Shown here piece by piece: positions 24,533-33,890 of a stretch of 64,000 nucleotides of DNA. The first letter of the stretch is position 1. Every line of letters starts with the position of its first letter. The stretch lies in contig CAZWAK010000016.1 in the NCBI GenBank assembly GCA_964631865.1, positions 1 through 64,000 of the forward strand, read 5' to 3'. The notes beneath the pieces were generated by a model, which was given only the letters and a program-made list of their open reading frames with translations, searched no databases and was not told where the DNA came from. The position numbers and the translations under genes are program-made. Source of the stretch: JAFDVL01 sp964631865 (GTDB taxonomy: Bacteria; Acidobacteriota; Blastocatellia; RBC074).

Positions 24533-24949
24533 ATGCCAGCAAAAGACCTCTACCACAACAACGTTATCAGCGCGCTCGGCAAAGACGGATGGACGATTAC
24601 GGGTGATCCCTTGAAGCTGAAATGGCGCAGTCGGAAAATGTATGTGGACATTGGTGCGGAACGGTTGATTGCCGCGGAGAAAGGCAAACAGAAAATCGCG
24701 GTAGAGGTCAAAAGCTTTCTCAGCAAATCGAGCCTTGAAGATTTAGAAGATGCACTGGGGCAATACATTCTCTACCACGATGTTTTGCAAGAAATCGAAC
24801 CTGACCGGGTTTTGTATTTAGCTATCCGAAAATACATGTACGATGAATTGTTTCGTGATGAAGTCGGTAGTTTGCTGCTGAAAAACAAGCGCCTTCGGTT
24901 AATCGTTTTCGATGCCAATGCGGAGGAGATTTTGCAATGGATACCTTAG
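24533..24949 (+). CDS. xisH: XisH-family protein (element excision factor family)
   Basis: This 138-aa protein has the XisH layout: MPAKDLYHNNVISALGKDGW at the start, then a PD-(D/E)XK-like core with Asp39 (YVDIGAERL) and Glu58-Val-Lys60 (IAVEVKSF). XisH was first described as needed for excision of the fdxN element in Anabaena, and the family has a nuclease-like fold. Here no recombinase (XisF) is seen. The gene overlaps xisI by 13 nt, as in most XisH/XisI pairs. It could act as a toxin or defence nuclease, but that is speculation. Confidence 0.9.
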   Translation: MPAKDLYHNNVISALGKDGWTITGDPLKLKWRSRKMYVDIGAERLIAAEKGKQKIAVEVKSFLSKSSLEDLEDALGQYILYHDVLQEIEPDRVLYLAIRKYMYDELFRDEVGSLLLKNKRLRLIVFDANAEEILQWIP

Positions 24950-25320
24950 AACAATATCGTGACATCATAGAAAACGCCCTGACAGCGGTGGTTGATAGTC
25001 CAACGGAAGAAGGTGTAATTGAGCGAACGATTTTTGATCGTCGCTCCGACAGCTATTTGGTGATGGCAGAAGGTTGGAATGGAGAAGAGCGAACCCACTC
25101 CTGTCTGGTGCATATCGAAATTATCAATAACAAGGTTTGGATTCAAAAAGACAGCATTGAGCAAGGCATTGCGACGGCACTGGAGCAAGCCGGAATCCCT
25201 AAGAGCGAGATTGTCTTAGGCTTTCACCCCCCGGATGTTCGGGCTTTTACAGGTTACGCCGCCGAGAGATTGCCCTTTGAAAAAGTCTCGCCCCGATTTG
25301 AAAATCTAAAAGCCGCATAG
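24937..25320 (+). CDS. xisI: XisI-family protein
   Basis: The 127-aa protein matches the XisI family: MDTLEQYRDIIENAL at the start, VIERTIFDRRSDSYLVM, then HIEIINNKVWIQKDSIEQGIA and the ending segment VLGFHPPDVRAFTGYA. XisI is always encoded next to XisH and probably forms a complex with it. The 13-nt overlap with xisH indicates coupled translation. It is followed 2 nt later by the ATG of glcE, so the pair is inserted tightly against an unrelated metabolic operon. Molecular role unknown. Confidence 0.9.
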   Translation: MDTLEQYRDIIENALTAVVDSPTEEGVIERTIFDRRSDSYLVMAEGWNGEERTHSCLVHIEIINNKVWIQKDSIEQGIATALEQAGIPKSEIVLGFHPPDVRAFTGYAAERLPFEKVSPRFENLKAA

Positions 25321-25322
25321 CA

Positions 25323-26690
25323 ATGATTGAGAACTTACGCGCAGAAGTCCTATCCAAAGAAAAATCGCCCGAAGTGATTCATCGTCGCGTGACGGAAGAG
25401 TTCGGGCAAGACCGCGCCTTGCTGGCGATTGGCGAACATTATCGTTTGGTCGGCGAGCCGAGCCGCGCGATTGCGATGCCACGCACGGTCGAAGAGTTGA
25501 GCGAAATGCTCAGTTTTGCGATGAGCGAGAACCTGACCGTCATTCCGGCTGGGGCAGGGACGTGGCTGAACATGGGCAATCCGCCCGTGCGCGCGCACCT
25601 CATCATCTCGACCACGCACATGAACCGCGTGCGCGAGTACGAACCGGCGGACTTGACGGCGACGGTCGAAGCCGGTTGTCCGCTGTACACGTTCAATCAA
25701 CTGGCGACGGAGCATCGGCAATGGATTCCGCTCGATCCGTTCGGGGATGAAAGCGCGACGCTCGGCGCGATTGTCGCAACAGCGAGTTCCGGCCCCGTGC
25801 GTTGCGGCTTCGGCACACCGCGCGATTGGGTGATCGGGATGCAGGTCGTTCACGCGTACGGTTTGACAACGCGCGCGGGCGGCAAAGTGGTGAAGAACGT
25901 CGCGGGCTATGATCTCTGCAAACTCTACACGGGCAGTTATGGCACGCTCGGCATCATCACGGAAATCAGTTTCAAGTTGCGCGCGTTGCCGCCGGCCGAA
26001 CGCACGCTGGTGTTTGCGGCCAATAATGTGCAGGCGCTTTGCGCGTTGGCCGCACGCATCACGGCTTCGGATATACAACCGGCGGCGCTGGAGTTGCTGT
26101 CCGCCAAACTGCTCGACGACAAAGTAGAGTTGGCCACGACGGGCGATGGCAATTATGTGCTGGCGTTGCAGTTCGTAGACGACGACGAAGCGATTCGTTG
26201 GCAAATCACCGAAGCCGCGCGTCTGGGCGACGCGCTCAAACATTTTCCGCTCAGCCTCGAAACGGCCAGGCAGTTTTGGGAAGACTATCGCGCGACGGAA
26301 ATTTCACAGGAGTGGGATTTGATTTTTAAGCTCAGCGTGAAGCCCTCTGATCTGGCGACGATGATTGCCGAAGCACAAAAGTACCTGCCGGAATCGCCGC
26401 TTTCGATGTTGCGCGCGCACGCCGGAAACGGGGTGCTGCGATTGCACGCCACCAATGACGCCTTGAATTGGTTTCGCAGTAAAGAGCGTCCCAAACGCAT
26501 CGCCGAGTTGCGTCGCCGCGCGCAGGATCACGGCGGGAATATGGTGATCTTGCGTGCGCCGCTCGATTTCAAATCGCACATTGACGTGTGGGGCGAAGTC
26601 GGGCCGACGGCGGTGTTGATGCACGGACTGAAAGAAAAATTCGATCCGCAAAATTTACTGAATCCGGGACGCTTCGTTTCGGGTATTTGA
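25323..26690 (+). CDS. glcE: glycolate oxidase FAD-binding subunit
   Basis: The 455-aa protein is an FAD-linked oxidase of the GlcD/GlcE family. The PCMH FAD-binding domain covers about residues 45-225: VIPAGAGTWLNMG, then DPFGDESATLGAIVATASSG, RDWVIGMQVV and GGKVVKNVAGYDLCKLYTGS. The truncated C-terminal substrate-cap domain and the following GlcF gene favour GlcE over GlcD. In E. coli GlcD, E and F together oxidise glycolate to glyoxylate and pass electrons to the chain. No GlcD is seen here, so it may be elsewhere. The start overlaps nothing and lacks a clear ribosome site. Confidence 0.85.
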   Translation: MIENLRAEVLSKEKSPEVIHRRVTEEFGQDRALLAIGEHYRLVGEPSRAIAMPRTVEELSEMLSFAMSENLTVIPAGAGTWLNMGNPPVRAHLIISTTHMNRVREYEPADLTATVEAGCPLYTFNQLATEHRQWIPLDPFGDESATLGAIVATASSGPVRCGFGTPRDWVIGMQVVHAYGLTTRAGGKVVKNVAGYDLCKLYTGSYGTLGIITEISFKLRALPPAERTLVFAANNVQALCALAARITASDIQPAALELLSAKLLDDKVELATTGDGNYVLALQFVDDDEAIRWQITEAARLGDALKHFPLSLETARQFWEDYRATEISQEWDLIFKLSVKPSDLATMIAEAQKYLPESPLSMLRAHAGNGVLRLHATNDALNWFRSKERPKRIAELRRRAQDHGGNMVILRAPLDFKSHIDVWGEVGPTAVLMHGLKEKFDPQNLLNPGRFVSGI

Positions 26691-26697
26691 TCTACGA

Positions 26698-28074
26698 ATG
26701 ACCACTCAACTGACGCAATTGAAATCCGCCGTCGAGACGGAAAGCGATAAATTATTGGGCTGCATTCACTGCGGCCTGTGTTTACAGGCCTGTCCGACCT
26801 ATTTGCAACTCGGCAACGAAAACGACAGTCCGCGCGGGCGCATCCTGTTGATGCGCTCGGTCGTCGAAGGCAAACTCGAACTCGAAAACCCAAAATTCGA
26901 GCGGCATATTGATTTGTGTTTGGGCTGCCGCGCGTGCGAAACCGCTTGTCCGGCGGGCGTGGAATACGGGCATCTGCTCGAAGCGACGCGCGCGGCGCTC
27001 GTGCGTTACAACGTCAAAGAGCCGGATACCCTGCCGAAAAAAGTGCTACGCAAAGCCTTGCGCGAAGTTTTTCCGTTTCCTGAAAAATTCAGCCGCGTGA
27101 TGGCGCTCAATCGCTTCTTGCGCGACAGCGGCTTGCTGAATTTCGCGTTGTGGTTCAAGCCGCTGCGCAACCTGATGAACAAAGTTTCGCCACAAGCGGA
27201 ATTCGCTACGTCATTGCTGCTTTCGACGAAGCCTGTGTTCACCAAAGTCTTGAGCCGCCGCAAGCAACGCCGCGCGCTTGAATCCGTCGCGGTCGAAGAC
27301 AAGCCGCTCAATGAAAAGCGCGAAGTTTCGGTCTTCACAGGCTGCGTGATGGAAGGATTATTCAAGCACACGAACGACGCGACATCGCGCGTGCTCGTAG
27401 CCAACGGCGCGTTTCTTGTACCCGTGAAAACACAGGTTTGCTGCGGCGCTTTGCACGCGCACGCAGGTGAAATCGAAATCGCCAAAGACCTCGCGCGCAA
27501 AAACATCGAAGCGTTCGAGAACCACCACAAATCGCTCATCATCATCAACTCGGCAGGCTGCGGCGCGATGCTCAAAGAGTACGGCGAACTGCTGAAAGAC
27601 GATGAGAAATACGCGCCGCTCGCACACGAATTCAGCCGCCGCGTGCGTGACGTGTCGGAATATCTGCATAAAATCGGCGTCCGCGAGGGCGCACCGATTG
27701 AGCAAAAAGTGACTTACGATGCGCCATGCCATTTGTATCACGCGCAGCGCGTCACTGCTGCGCCGCAAGAAGTTTTGAAAGCCGCGATTCCGAATCTCGA
27801 TTTCCAACCGCTCGACGGCATGCAGGATTGTTGCGGCGGCGCGGGCATCTACAACCTGAGCGAGCCGGAGATGTCAGATAAAATCCTGACAGACAAAATC
27901 AACAAAGTGAAAGCGACGGGCGCGGATTTGTTGATGACGGCGAATCCCGGCTGTCACATGCAACTCGGCGCGGGCTGTCGCACGAAAGGCGCGGACTGCA
28001 AAGTCGTTCACGTCGTCGAAGTGCTCGACGAATCATATCGCCGCGCCGGTTATTACAATCAAGAGCCGCTATGA
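26698..28074 (+). CDS. glcF: glycolate oxidase iron-sulfur subunit
   Basis: The 458-aa protein carries two 4Fe-4S ferredoxin clusters: Cys22, Cys25, Cys28 and Cys32, then Cys74, Cys77, Cys80 and Cys84. Two CCG domains follow (QVCCGALHAHAG and QDCCGGAGIYNLSE), as in GlcF and related heterodisulfide-reductase-like subunits. It moves electrons from the flavin subunit to the quinone pool. It lies 7 nt after glcE, and its stop overlaps the M28 peptidase start by 4 nt (ATGA). Confidence 0.92.
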   Translation: MTTQLTQLKSAVETESDKLLGCIHCGLCLQACPTYLQLGNENDSPRGRILLMRSVVEGKLELENPKFERHIDLCLGCRACETACPAGVEYGHLLEATRAALVRYNVKEPDTLPKKVLRKALREVFPFPEKFSRVMALNRFLRDSGLLNFALWFKPLRNLMNKVSPQAEFATSLLLSTKPVFTKVLSRRKQRRALESVAVEDKPLNEKREVSVFTGCVMEGLFKHTNDATSRVLVANGAFLVPVKTQVCCGALHAHAGEIEIAKDLARKNIEAFENHHKSLIIINSAGCGAMLKEYGELLKDDEKYAPLAHEFSRRVRDVSEYLHKIGVREGAPIEQKVTYDAPCHLYHAQRVTAAPQEVLKAAIPNLDFQPLDGMQDCCGGAGIYNLSEPEMSDKILTDKINKVKATGADLLMTANPGCHMQLGAGCRTKGADCKVVHVVEVLDESYRRAGYYNQEPL

Positions 28075-29447
28075 AACTGACACGAATCCTCTTCACGTTT
28101 GTCGTTCTGCTGACCGGCTTGGCTCCTGCTCAAGCACAACAAGTCCAAATCTCGCCGAAGCCAAATCCGCAGATTGAAAAAATCCTGAGCGAGATTTCGC
28201 CCGCCAATATTGAAGCCACGATTCGCAAACTCGTCAGTTTCGGCACGCGGCACACGATGTCTTCGCAGGACGACCCGGTGCGCGGCATCGGCGCAGCACG
28301 CAAATGGATTCGCGCGGAGTTTGACCGCTTCAGCAAAGACTCCGGCGGACGATTGATCGTGAGCGAAGATGATTTCGTACAACCCGCAGGTGGTCGCATT
28401 GCGCAAGAGACGCGCCTCGTGAACGTCGTCGCCACGCTGCCCGGCAAACAAGATGGAGCGAAAGATCGCCTCTACGTCGTCAGCGGTCATTACGATTCGA
28501 TTTGCTCGCCCGGCTCGGACACAACCTGCGATGCGCCGGGCGCGAACGATGACGCTTCGGGCACGGCGGCGGTGATGGAGATGGCGCGTGTGATGTCAAA
28601 ATATGAATTCGACGCGACGCTCGTGTTTATGACTGTGCCAGGCGAAGAACAAGGTTTGGTCGGCGCGGCGCATTGGGCCGAAGACGCGAAAAAGAAATCG
28701 CTCAACATCGCCGCGATGTTCACGAACGACATTATCGGGAACACGATTGGGGGCAACGGCGTGAGAGAGAATCGCCGCGTGCGTTTGTTCTCCGAAGGCG
28801 TCCCGACGACCGAAACCCAAGCCGAAGCGCGGACGCGGCAATCGGTCGGCGGCGAAAATGACGGCCCGTCGCGCCAACTCGCCCGCTACATCAAAGAAGT
28901 CGGCGAACGCTATTTGCCAAATTTTGAAGTGACGTTGATCTTTCGGCGCGACCGCTACGGACGCGGCGGCGACCACAATGCGTTTTTGCAACAAGGCTAC
29001 GCTGCCGTGCGCTTCACGGAGCCGAACGAAGACTTCACGCGCCAGCATCAGAAAATCCGCGAGCAGAACGGCATCAAATACGGCGATGTGATCGAGATGG
29101 TGGATTTCGCCTACATTGCGCAAGTCGCGCGCGTGAATGCGGCGGCGATGGCGAGCATGGCATTGGCTCCGGCGGCTCCCGCTGGCGTCAGTTTCAAATC
29201 CGCGCGGCAGGAGTATGATACGTTGCTCGCGTGGCAGGCGAACACAGAGCCAGACATCGCAGGCTATCGCATCGTGTGGCGGCAAACGTATCAGCCATTT
29301 TGGACAGGCAGCATCGAGGTTGGCAACGTGACAGAATTTACGCTCAAAGGCTTGTCGAAGGACGATTACTTTTTTGCCGTGCAAGCGATTGACAAAGACG
29401 GCAACGCGAGCGTGCCGACATTTCCAAAAGTACAAACGAGGCGGTAA
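28071..29447 (+). CDS. secreted M28-family zinc peptidase with fibronectin-like C-terminus
   Basis: The 458-aa protein starts with a signal peptide (MKLTRILFTFVVLLTG, cleavage near AQA). The M28 core has the zinc ligands in SGHYDSI (His140) and GANDDASGTAAV, the catalytic GEEQG motif (VPGEEQGLVGA), and a final His in the HNAF or QHQ region. About residues 375-458 form a fibronectin-III-like domain. M28 proteins are aminopeptidases. The substrate is unknown. Coupled by an ATGA overlap to glcF, although the functional link is unclear. Confidence 0.88.
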   Translation: MKLTRILFTFVVLLTGLAPAQAQQVQISPKPNPQIEKILSEISPANIEATIRKLVSFGTRHTMSSQDDPVRGIGAARKWIRAEFDRFSKDSGGRLIVSEDDFVQPAGGRIAQETRLVNVVATLPGKQDGAKDRLYVVSGHYDSICSPGSDTTCDAPGANDDASGTAAVMEMARVMSKYEFDATLVFMTVPGEEQGLVGAAHWAEDAKKKSLNIAAMFTNDIIGNTIGGNGVRENRRVRLFSEGVPTTETQAEARTRQSVGGENDGPSRQLARYIKEVGERYLPNFEVTLIFRRDRYGRGGDHNAFLQQGYAAVRFTEPNEDFTRQHQKIREQNGIKYGDVIEMVDFAYIAQVARVNAAAMASMALAPAAPAGVSFKSARQEYDTLLAWQANTEPDIAGYRIVWRQTYQPFWTGSIEVGNVTEFTLKGLSKDDYFFAVQAIDKDGNASVPTFPKVQTRR

Positions 29448-29454
29448 AAATTTT

Positions 29455-30165
29455 ATGCAGTACCCAAAATCCTTTTTGCTTTCGTTCGCATTGATGTTGA
29501 GTTGGTTTACCTTTGTCGGAGCACAAACGCAGCCGCCTAAACAGCAACGCCCGACCAAACACCCTACGCAATTCGACAAGATCATTGACACCGAAGACAA
29601 ACAGCCCAATCAACCGCCGAACACCGAAAAAACAGAAGCGGTTTCCGTCAAAGCCGAGCTTCAAGTTTCTGATGCGTTGGTGCAAGCGGTGCAGAGCTTG
29701 ACGGTGGAAGTCAAAAACCTAGTCAATGAAGTGCGTTCGACCAATGCGCGGCAGCAGGTGCAGACAGACATTTTGCGTCTCTCGCGGTTGGATTTGCGGC
29801 TGGATCGCTATGAAAGCGAACTCAAGACGGTGCGCGACCGTTTGGCCTTGCTCGAAGCGGATTATCAAAATCTGCAATTCCTGCTGACGCCCGAAGCCAT
29901 CGAAGCGCAAGTCAGCCGTATGCCATACGCGAACAAAAGCGATGCCGTGCGCCAAGTCAAAGACGCCCACGAAGCACGGCTGCGCAACGTGACGGCAGAA
30001 CGCGAACTCGTCAAACGCCGCGAAGCTGAGCTGGCAGGCGTCGTGAAAGGCTTTCGCGAAGCCAGCGAGGAAACCGAAAAACGCCTGGTGGCGATTGAAG
30101 AAGCACTGAGAAAATTGGCCGAAGCGCAGGCCGACAAACCCAAACCGGATACACCGGAAAAATAG
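29455..30165 (+). CDS. exported coiled-coil protein, unknown function
   Basis: Started at 29455, the 236-aa protein has a signal peptide (YPKSFLLSFALMLSWF), then a Pro/Gln-rich stretch and a long helical part. Heptads of hydrophobic residues suggest two coiled-coil blocks, about residues 70-140 (LVQAVQSLTVEVKNLVNEV) and 175-225 (RNVTAERELVKRREAELA). It lies 7 nt after the M28 peptidase and is probably co-transcribed. An earlier in-frame methionine at 29374 lies inside the peptidase gene and is not preferred. It could be a periplasmic scaffold. Confidence 0.75.
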   Translation: MQYPKSFLLSFALMLSWFTFVGAQTQPPKQQRPTKHPTQFDKIIDTEDKQPNQPPNTEKTEAVSVKAELQVSDALVQAVQSLTVEVKNLVNEVRSTNARQQVQTDILRLSRLDLRLDRYESELKTVRDRLALLEADYQNLQFLLTPEAIEAQVSRMPYANKSDAVRQVKDAHEARLRNVTAERELVKRREAELAGVVKGFREASEETEKRLVAIEEALRKLAEAQADKPKPDTPEK

Positions 30166-30211
30166 CTGTTGCATAAACCAACACCTTTGCGCAACGACTT
30201 CAGGAGACCCC

Positions 30212-31348
30212 ATGAACCCCGAACGAACACGCCGAGACTTTCTACAAACCACTTTGGCCGCAGGCTTGAGCGCGCCGTTGCTTTCTACGGAACTCGCGGC
30301 GCAAGCGCGCCGCCCCATCGTGATTGGCAGTTCCAACGATCATCTCGGAGCCGACGGCAAGTTTCTGAACGGTGGCATCAACTGCGTCACGAAGGCGATG
30401 GAAATTCTCAAAGCCGGCGGCGACACGCTGGACGCCGTGATTGCGGGCGTGAACTTGGCCGAAGACGATCCGCTCGATGATTCGGTCGGTTACGGTGGCT
30501 TGCCGAATGAAGATTGCGAAGTCGAATTGGATTCGTGCGTGATGCACGGGCCAACGCGGCGCGCGGGGTCGGTGGCGAGTTTGAAGTTCATCAAGAACCC
30601 GTCAAAAGTCGCGCGGCTCGTGCTCGAACGCACCGATCACATTATGCTCGTCGGCGAAGGCGCGCTGCGATTCGCGCTCAAACACGGCTTCAAACGCGAA
30701 GACTTGCTGACCGAAAATTCGCGCAAGCTCTGGCTCAAATGGCGCGAAGAGTTGAGTCCGCAAGACAACTGGGGGCCAAGCTGGCATCGCACGACGAAGG
30801 GCAAACAAACTTCGCAGGTGAATTTGAGCCGTGAAGAATTAGCGTTCAATCGTTACGCCGAAGAGCGGCTGCGTCATCGTCCGACGGGCACGATCAATTG
30901 TTTGGCCGTGGACGCGAACGGCGATCTGTCGGGCGTGACGACGACGTCGGGTTTGGCGTGGAAAATTCCGGGGCGCGTCGGCGATTCGCCGCTGATTGGT
31001 TGCGGCTTGTATGTGGACAACGAAGTCGGCGCGGCAGGCTCGACCGGACGCGGCGAAGAGTGCATTTACATCAACGGCGGGCACACGATTGTCGAAAACA
31101 TGCGACGCGGCATGTCGCCGACCGAAGCCGCGCTGGAAGCGATCAAACGCATCGCGGCGCGCTACGGGAATAACCTCGAAGAACTGCGCAAGTTCGACAT
31201 CAACTTTTACGCGCTGAACAAAAAAGGCGAATACGGCGGCGCAGCGTTGTGGGGCATGCGCGACGACGGACGCAAGAGCAGCTTTGCGGTTCACGATGGC
31301 AAAGAAGCGCGGCTGGTCGAAAGCGCGTATCTTTATCAGAAAAAGTAA
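30212..31348 (+). CDS. N(4)-(beta-N-acetylglucosaminyl)-L-asparaginase-like Ntn hydrolase
   Basis: The 378-aa protein starts with a twin-arginine signal (TRRDFLQTTLAAGLS) and belongs to the asparaginase-2/glycosylasparaginase family. These precursors self-cleave before a Thr that becomes the N-terminal nucleophile. The likely one is Thr227 in RHRPTGTINCLAVD. Later motifs SGLAWKIPGRVGDSPLIG and AAGSTGRGEE bind substrate. It would be exported folded and cleave the GlcNAc-Asn link or isoaspartyl peptides. A GGAG site precedes the start. Confidence 0.88.
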   Translation: MNPERTRRDFLQTTLAAGLSAPLLSTELAAQARRPIVIGSSNDHLGADGKFLNGGINCVTKAMEILKAGGDTLDAVIAGVNLAEDDPLDDSVGYGGLPNEDCEVELDSCVMHGPTRRAGSVASLKFIKNPSKVARLVLERTDHIMLVGEGALRFALKHGFKREDLLTENSRKLWLKWREELSPQDNWGPSWHRTTKGKQTSQVNLSREELAFNRYAEERLRHRPTGTINCLAVDANGDLSGVTTTSGLAWKIPGRVGDSPLIGCGLYVDNEVGAAGSTGRGEECIYINGGHTIVENMRRGMSPTEAALEAIKRIAARYGNNLEELRKFDINFYALNKKGEYGGAALWGMRDDGRKSSFAVHDGKEARLVESAYLYQKK

Positions 31349-31384
31349 CCACTCATAAAGCGGGTCAGGAAGTGTCTTTGCGCC

Positions 31385-31413
31385 TTTTCAGGGCGGCAGA
31401 GTTTTGTTATAGT
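31385..31413 (+). promoter_or_regulatory. predicted promoter of ugd
   Basis: TTTTCA (31385-31390) and TATAGT (31408-31413) with 17-nt spacing lie about 70 nt before the ugd start. This is a pattern match only. No terminator is seen between the asparaginase gene and this site. Confidence 0.4.
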
Positions 31414-31484
31414 GCGCGCCTCGAAACCTACCCCGTAAATTTGTCAAGCCGCCGCCCCCTGAGAAATTCAGAAGGAGAATACCC

Positions 31485-32867
31485 TTGCAAGTTTGTGTTG
31501 TTGGAACGGGATATGTTGGTTTGGTGACGGGAACGTGCCTCGCATATTTGGGACACGCCGTCACTTGTGTAGATATTGATGAGCGCAAAATCGCGCTGCT
31601 CAAAGACGGCAAGTCGCCGATTTACGAACCGGGCTTGGACGGGCTTTTGAGCATCTGTCAGCAGCGCAATGCGTTGCAGTTCACGACGGATTTGCCAGCT
31701 ACGGTCAAGCAAGCCGATGTGATTTTTATTGCCGTCGGGACGCCGCCGCTGCCTTCGGGCAAAGCGGATCTTTCGTTCGTGGAAGCGGTGGCGAAATCCA
31801 TTGGCGTCGCGCTCGACCATTCGCGTCGTCGCGTGGTAGTCAATAAATCTACCGTTCCGGTGGGCGTCGGGAATTGGGTGGAATCGTTGGTCAAGGAAGG
31901 CTTACGGTCGAACGAAAGCTGTGCTGGACTGAAACCGGATGAATTGTTTGCAGTGGCCTCGAATCCTGAATTTCTGCGCGAAGGCTCGGCGATTTCGGAC
32001 ACCTTTTACCCGGATCGCATCGTGCTGGGGGCGAGCGATTCGTACGCGATTGAGCAGCTTCGCGCGTTGTACAAACCGCTGGTCGAACAAACCTTCAATC
32101 CGCCGCCATCGGCTCCACGTCCCGCCGGATTCACGGCTGTGCCGGTCGTTACCACAGACTTGGCTTCTGCCGAAATGATCAAATACGCAGCCAACGCCTT
32201 CCTCGCCACGAAGATCAGTTTTGCCAACGAAGTTGCCAACATTTGCGAGCGCGTCGGCGCAGACATTCACGAAGTCGTGCGCGGCGTTGGACTGGACAAT
32301 CGCATTGGGCCGCGCTTCCTCAATGCCGGATTGGGCTGGGGCGGATCGTGCTTCGGCAAAGATGTTTCCGCGCTGCTGGATATTGCGCACGAGTACAACT
32401 ACACGTCACAGATGTTGCGCGCGACGATTGATGTGAACCGTGAACAACGGCTGATCGCCGTGCAGAAGTTGCAGGAGACGTTGAAGATCATCAAAGGGAA
32501 AACCATCGGATTGTTGGGTTTAGCCTTCAAACCGAATACGGATGATTTGCGCGATGCGCCAGCCTTGACCATCGCCGAGAAGTTGCTGGAAATGGGCGCG
32601 AAGGTCAAAGCCTACGATCCGATTGCGAACGAAGATTGTCGCCAGCAATATCCGAATCTGAGGATTGAATATGCTGAAAATGTGCTGAGCCTGGCGGAGG
32701 ATTGCGACGCGCTGGTGATTGTGACCGAATGGGAAGAGTTTCAGCATTTGGATTTGAACAGCTTGCGCGATGTGATGAGTGGCAATGTCATCATTGATGG
32801 TCGCAATGTATTGGATCGGCAGGCCGCGCGGGCGGCAAACTTCAAGTACCGAGGGATTGGCAGGTAA
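31485..32867 (+). CDS. ugd: UDP-glucose 6-dehydrogenase
   Basis: It oxidises UDP-glucose to UDP-glucuronate with two NAD+. The 460-aa protein uses a TTG start at 31485 with an AAGGAG site. The N-terminal NAD fold shows VVGTGYVGLVTGTCLA. The middle contains KSTVPVGVGNW and SNPEFLREGSAISD. The catalytic Cys289 lies in GWGGSCFGKD. The next gene (2 nt later) decarboxylates the product, so the pair makes UDP-xylose for polysaccharides or glycosylation. Confidence 0.95.
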   Translation: MQVCVVGTGYVGLVTGTCLAYLGHAVTCVDIDERKIALLKDGKSPIYEPGLDGLLSICQQRNALQFTTDLPATVKQADVIFIAVGTPPLPSGKADLSFVEAVAKSIGVALDHSRRRVVVNKSTVPVGVGNWVESLVKEGLRSNESCAGLKPDELFAVASNPEFLREGSAISDTFYPDRIVLGASDSYAIEQLRALYKPLVEQTFNPPPSAPRPAGFTAVPVVTTDLASAEMIKYAANAFLATKISFANEVANICERVGADIHEVVRGVGLDNRIGPRFLNAGLGWGGSCFGKDVSALLDIAHEYNYTSQMLRATIDVNREQRLIAVQKLQETLKIIKGKTIGLLGLAFKPNTDDLRDAPALTIAEKLLEMGAKVKAYDPIANEDCRQQYPNLRIEYAENVLSLAEDCDALVIVTEWEEFQHLDLNSLRDVMSGNVIIDGRNVLDRQAARAANFKYRGIGR

Positions 32868-32869
32868 GC

Positions 32870-33814
32870 ATGCGAATTTTAATTACAGGCGGCGCGGGGT
32901 TCATCGGCAGTCATTTGACTGATTATCTCATCGCCGAAGGCCATCAGGTCGTGGTGATGGACAATCTGGTTACGGGCGACTTGGAGAATATCGCGCATCA
33001 TCGCGCCAATCCGCGCTTTGAGTACATTCATCACGATGTCAGCAATCACATTCACGTCGCCAAACCTCTCGACTGGGTGCTGCATTTTGCCAGCCCGGCC
33101 AGCCCGATAGACTATCTTCAGTTGCCGATTCAAACCTTGAAAGTCGGCGCGCTCGGCACGCACAACGCGCTGGGCTTGGCCAAAGCGAAAGGCGCAAAAT
33201 TTCTGTTGGCTTCGACCTCAGAGGTTTACGGCGATCCGCTCGTGCATCCGCAGCCGGAAGACTATTGGGGCAACGTCAACCCGATTGGGCCGCGCGGCGT
33301 GTACGACGAAGCCAAACGCTACGCCGAAGCGATCACGATGGCCTATCATCGCGTGCATCAAGTGGATGTGCGCGTGGTGCGCATCTTCAATACCTACGGC
33401 CCGCGTAATCGCATCAACGACGGAAGAGTCGTTCCGACGTTCATCAACCAAGCTTTGCGCGGCGAACCGTTGACGGTCTTTGGCGAGGGAAATCAAACGC
33501 GCAGTTTTCAATTTGTGGCGGACCTGGTCGCAGGGGTGCGGAAATTGATGGACGCCGAGTACAATCGCCCGGTCAACATCGGCAACCCGCGCGAAATGAC
33601 CATTCTGGAGTTCGCCAAACTGATTTTGCAGTTGACCGAAAGCCGCAGTCAGATCGAATACAAACCCTTGCCCGAAGATGATCCGAAGACGCGGCAACCG
33701 GATATTTCGCGGGCTAAAGCGATTTTGGCTTGGGAGCCTAAAGTTTCTGTGGAAGAAGGACTTCGGCAAACCATTGATTGGTATCGCGGACACAATGCCG
33801 CGAAAATAGCCTGA
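32870..33814 (+). CDS. uxs: UDP-glucuronate decarboxylase (UDP-xylose synthase)
   Basis: This 314-aa short-chain dehydrogenase/reductase of the extended type has the NAD-binding motif GGAGFIGS at residues 7-14, the Ser/Thr site LLASTSEVYGDP and the YxxxK pair in GVYDEAKRYAE. NTYGPRN and FGEGNQTRSFQFV are also family marks. UXS enzymes oxidise UDP-glucuronate, decarboxylate it and reduce it to UDP-xylose. It follows ugd by 2 nt. Three FecR-like secreted proteins lie downstream behind their own promoter. Confidence 0.92.
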   Translation: MRILITGGAGFIGSHLTDYLIAEGHQVVVMDNLVTGDLENIAHHRANPRFEYIHHDVSNHIHVAKPLDWVLHFASPASPIDYLQLPIQTLKVGALGTHNALGLAKAKGAKFLLASTSEVYGDPLVHPQPEDYWGNVNPIGPRGVYDEAKRYAEAITMAYHRVHQVDVRVVRIFNTYGPRNRINDGRVVPTFINQALRGEPLTVFGEGNQTRSFQFVADLVAGVRKLMDAEYNRPVNIGNPREMTILEFAKLILQLTESRSQIEYKPLPEDDPKTRQPDISRAKAILAWEPKVSVEEGLRQTIDWYRGHNAAKIA

Positions 33815-33861
33815 TTTCGGTCAGGAAGAGCGAGAAATGTCAATTCTGACAGATATTTTGA

Positions 33862-33890
33862 TTGACAGCCCCAGTGGTTTGGTGTAAATA
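33862..33890 (+). promoter_or_regulatory. predicted promoter of the FecR-like gene triplet
   Basis: A consensus -35 TTGACA (33862-33867) and TAAATA (33885-33890) are 17 nt apart, with TG just upstream of the -10. It leaves a 5' leader of about 180 nt before the first start codon. The leader contains a small GACAG/CTGTC hairpin near 33985-34005. I do not recognise a known riboswitch. Confidence 0.55.

Noticed and set aside
24533..25320. A live excisable element controlled by xisH-xisI
   Set aside because: No recombinase, no element borders and no interrupted gene can be seen near the pair.
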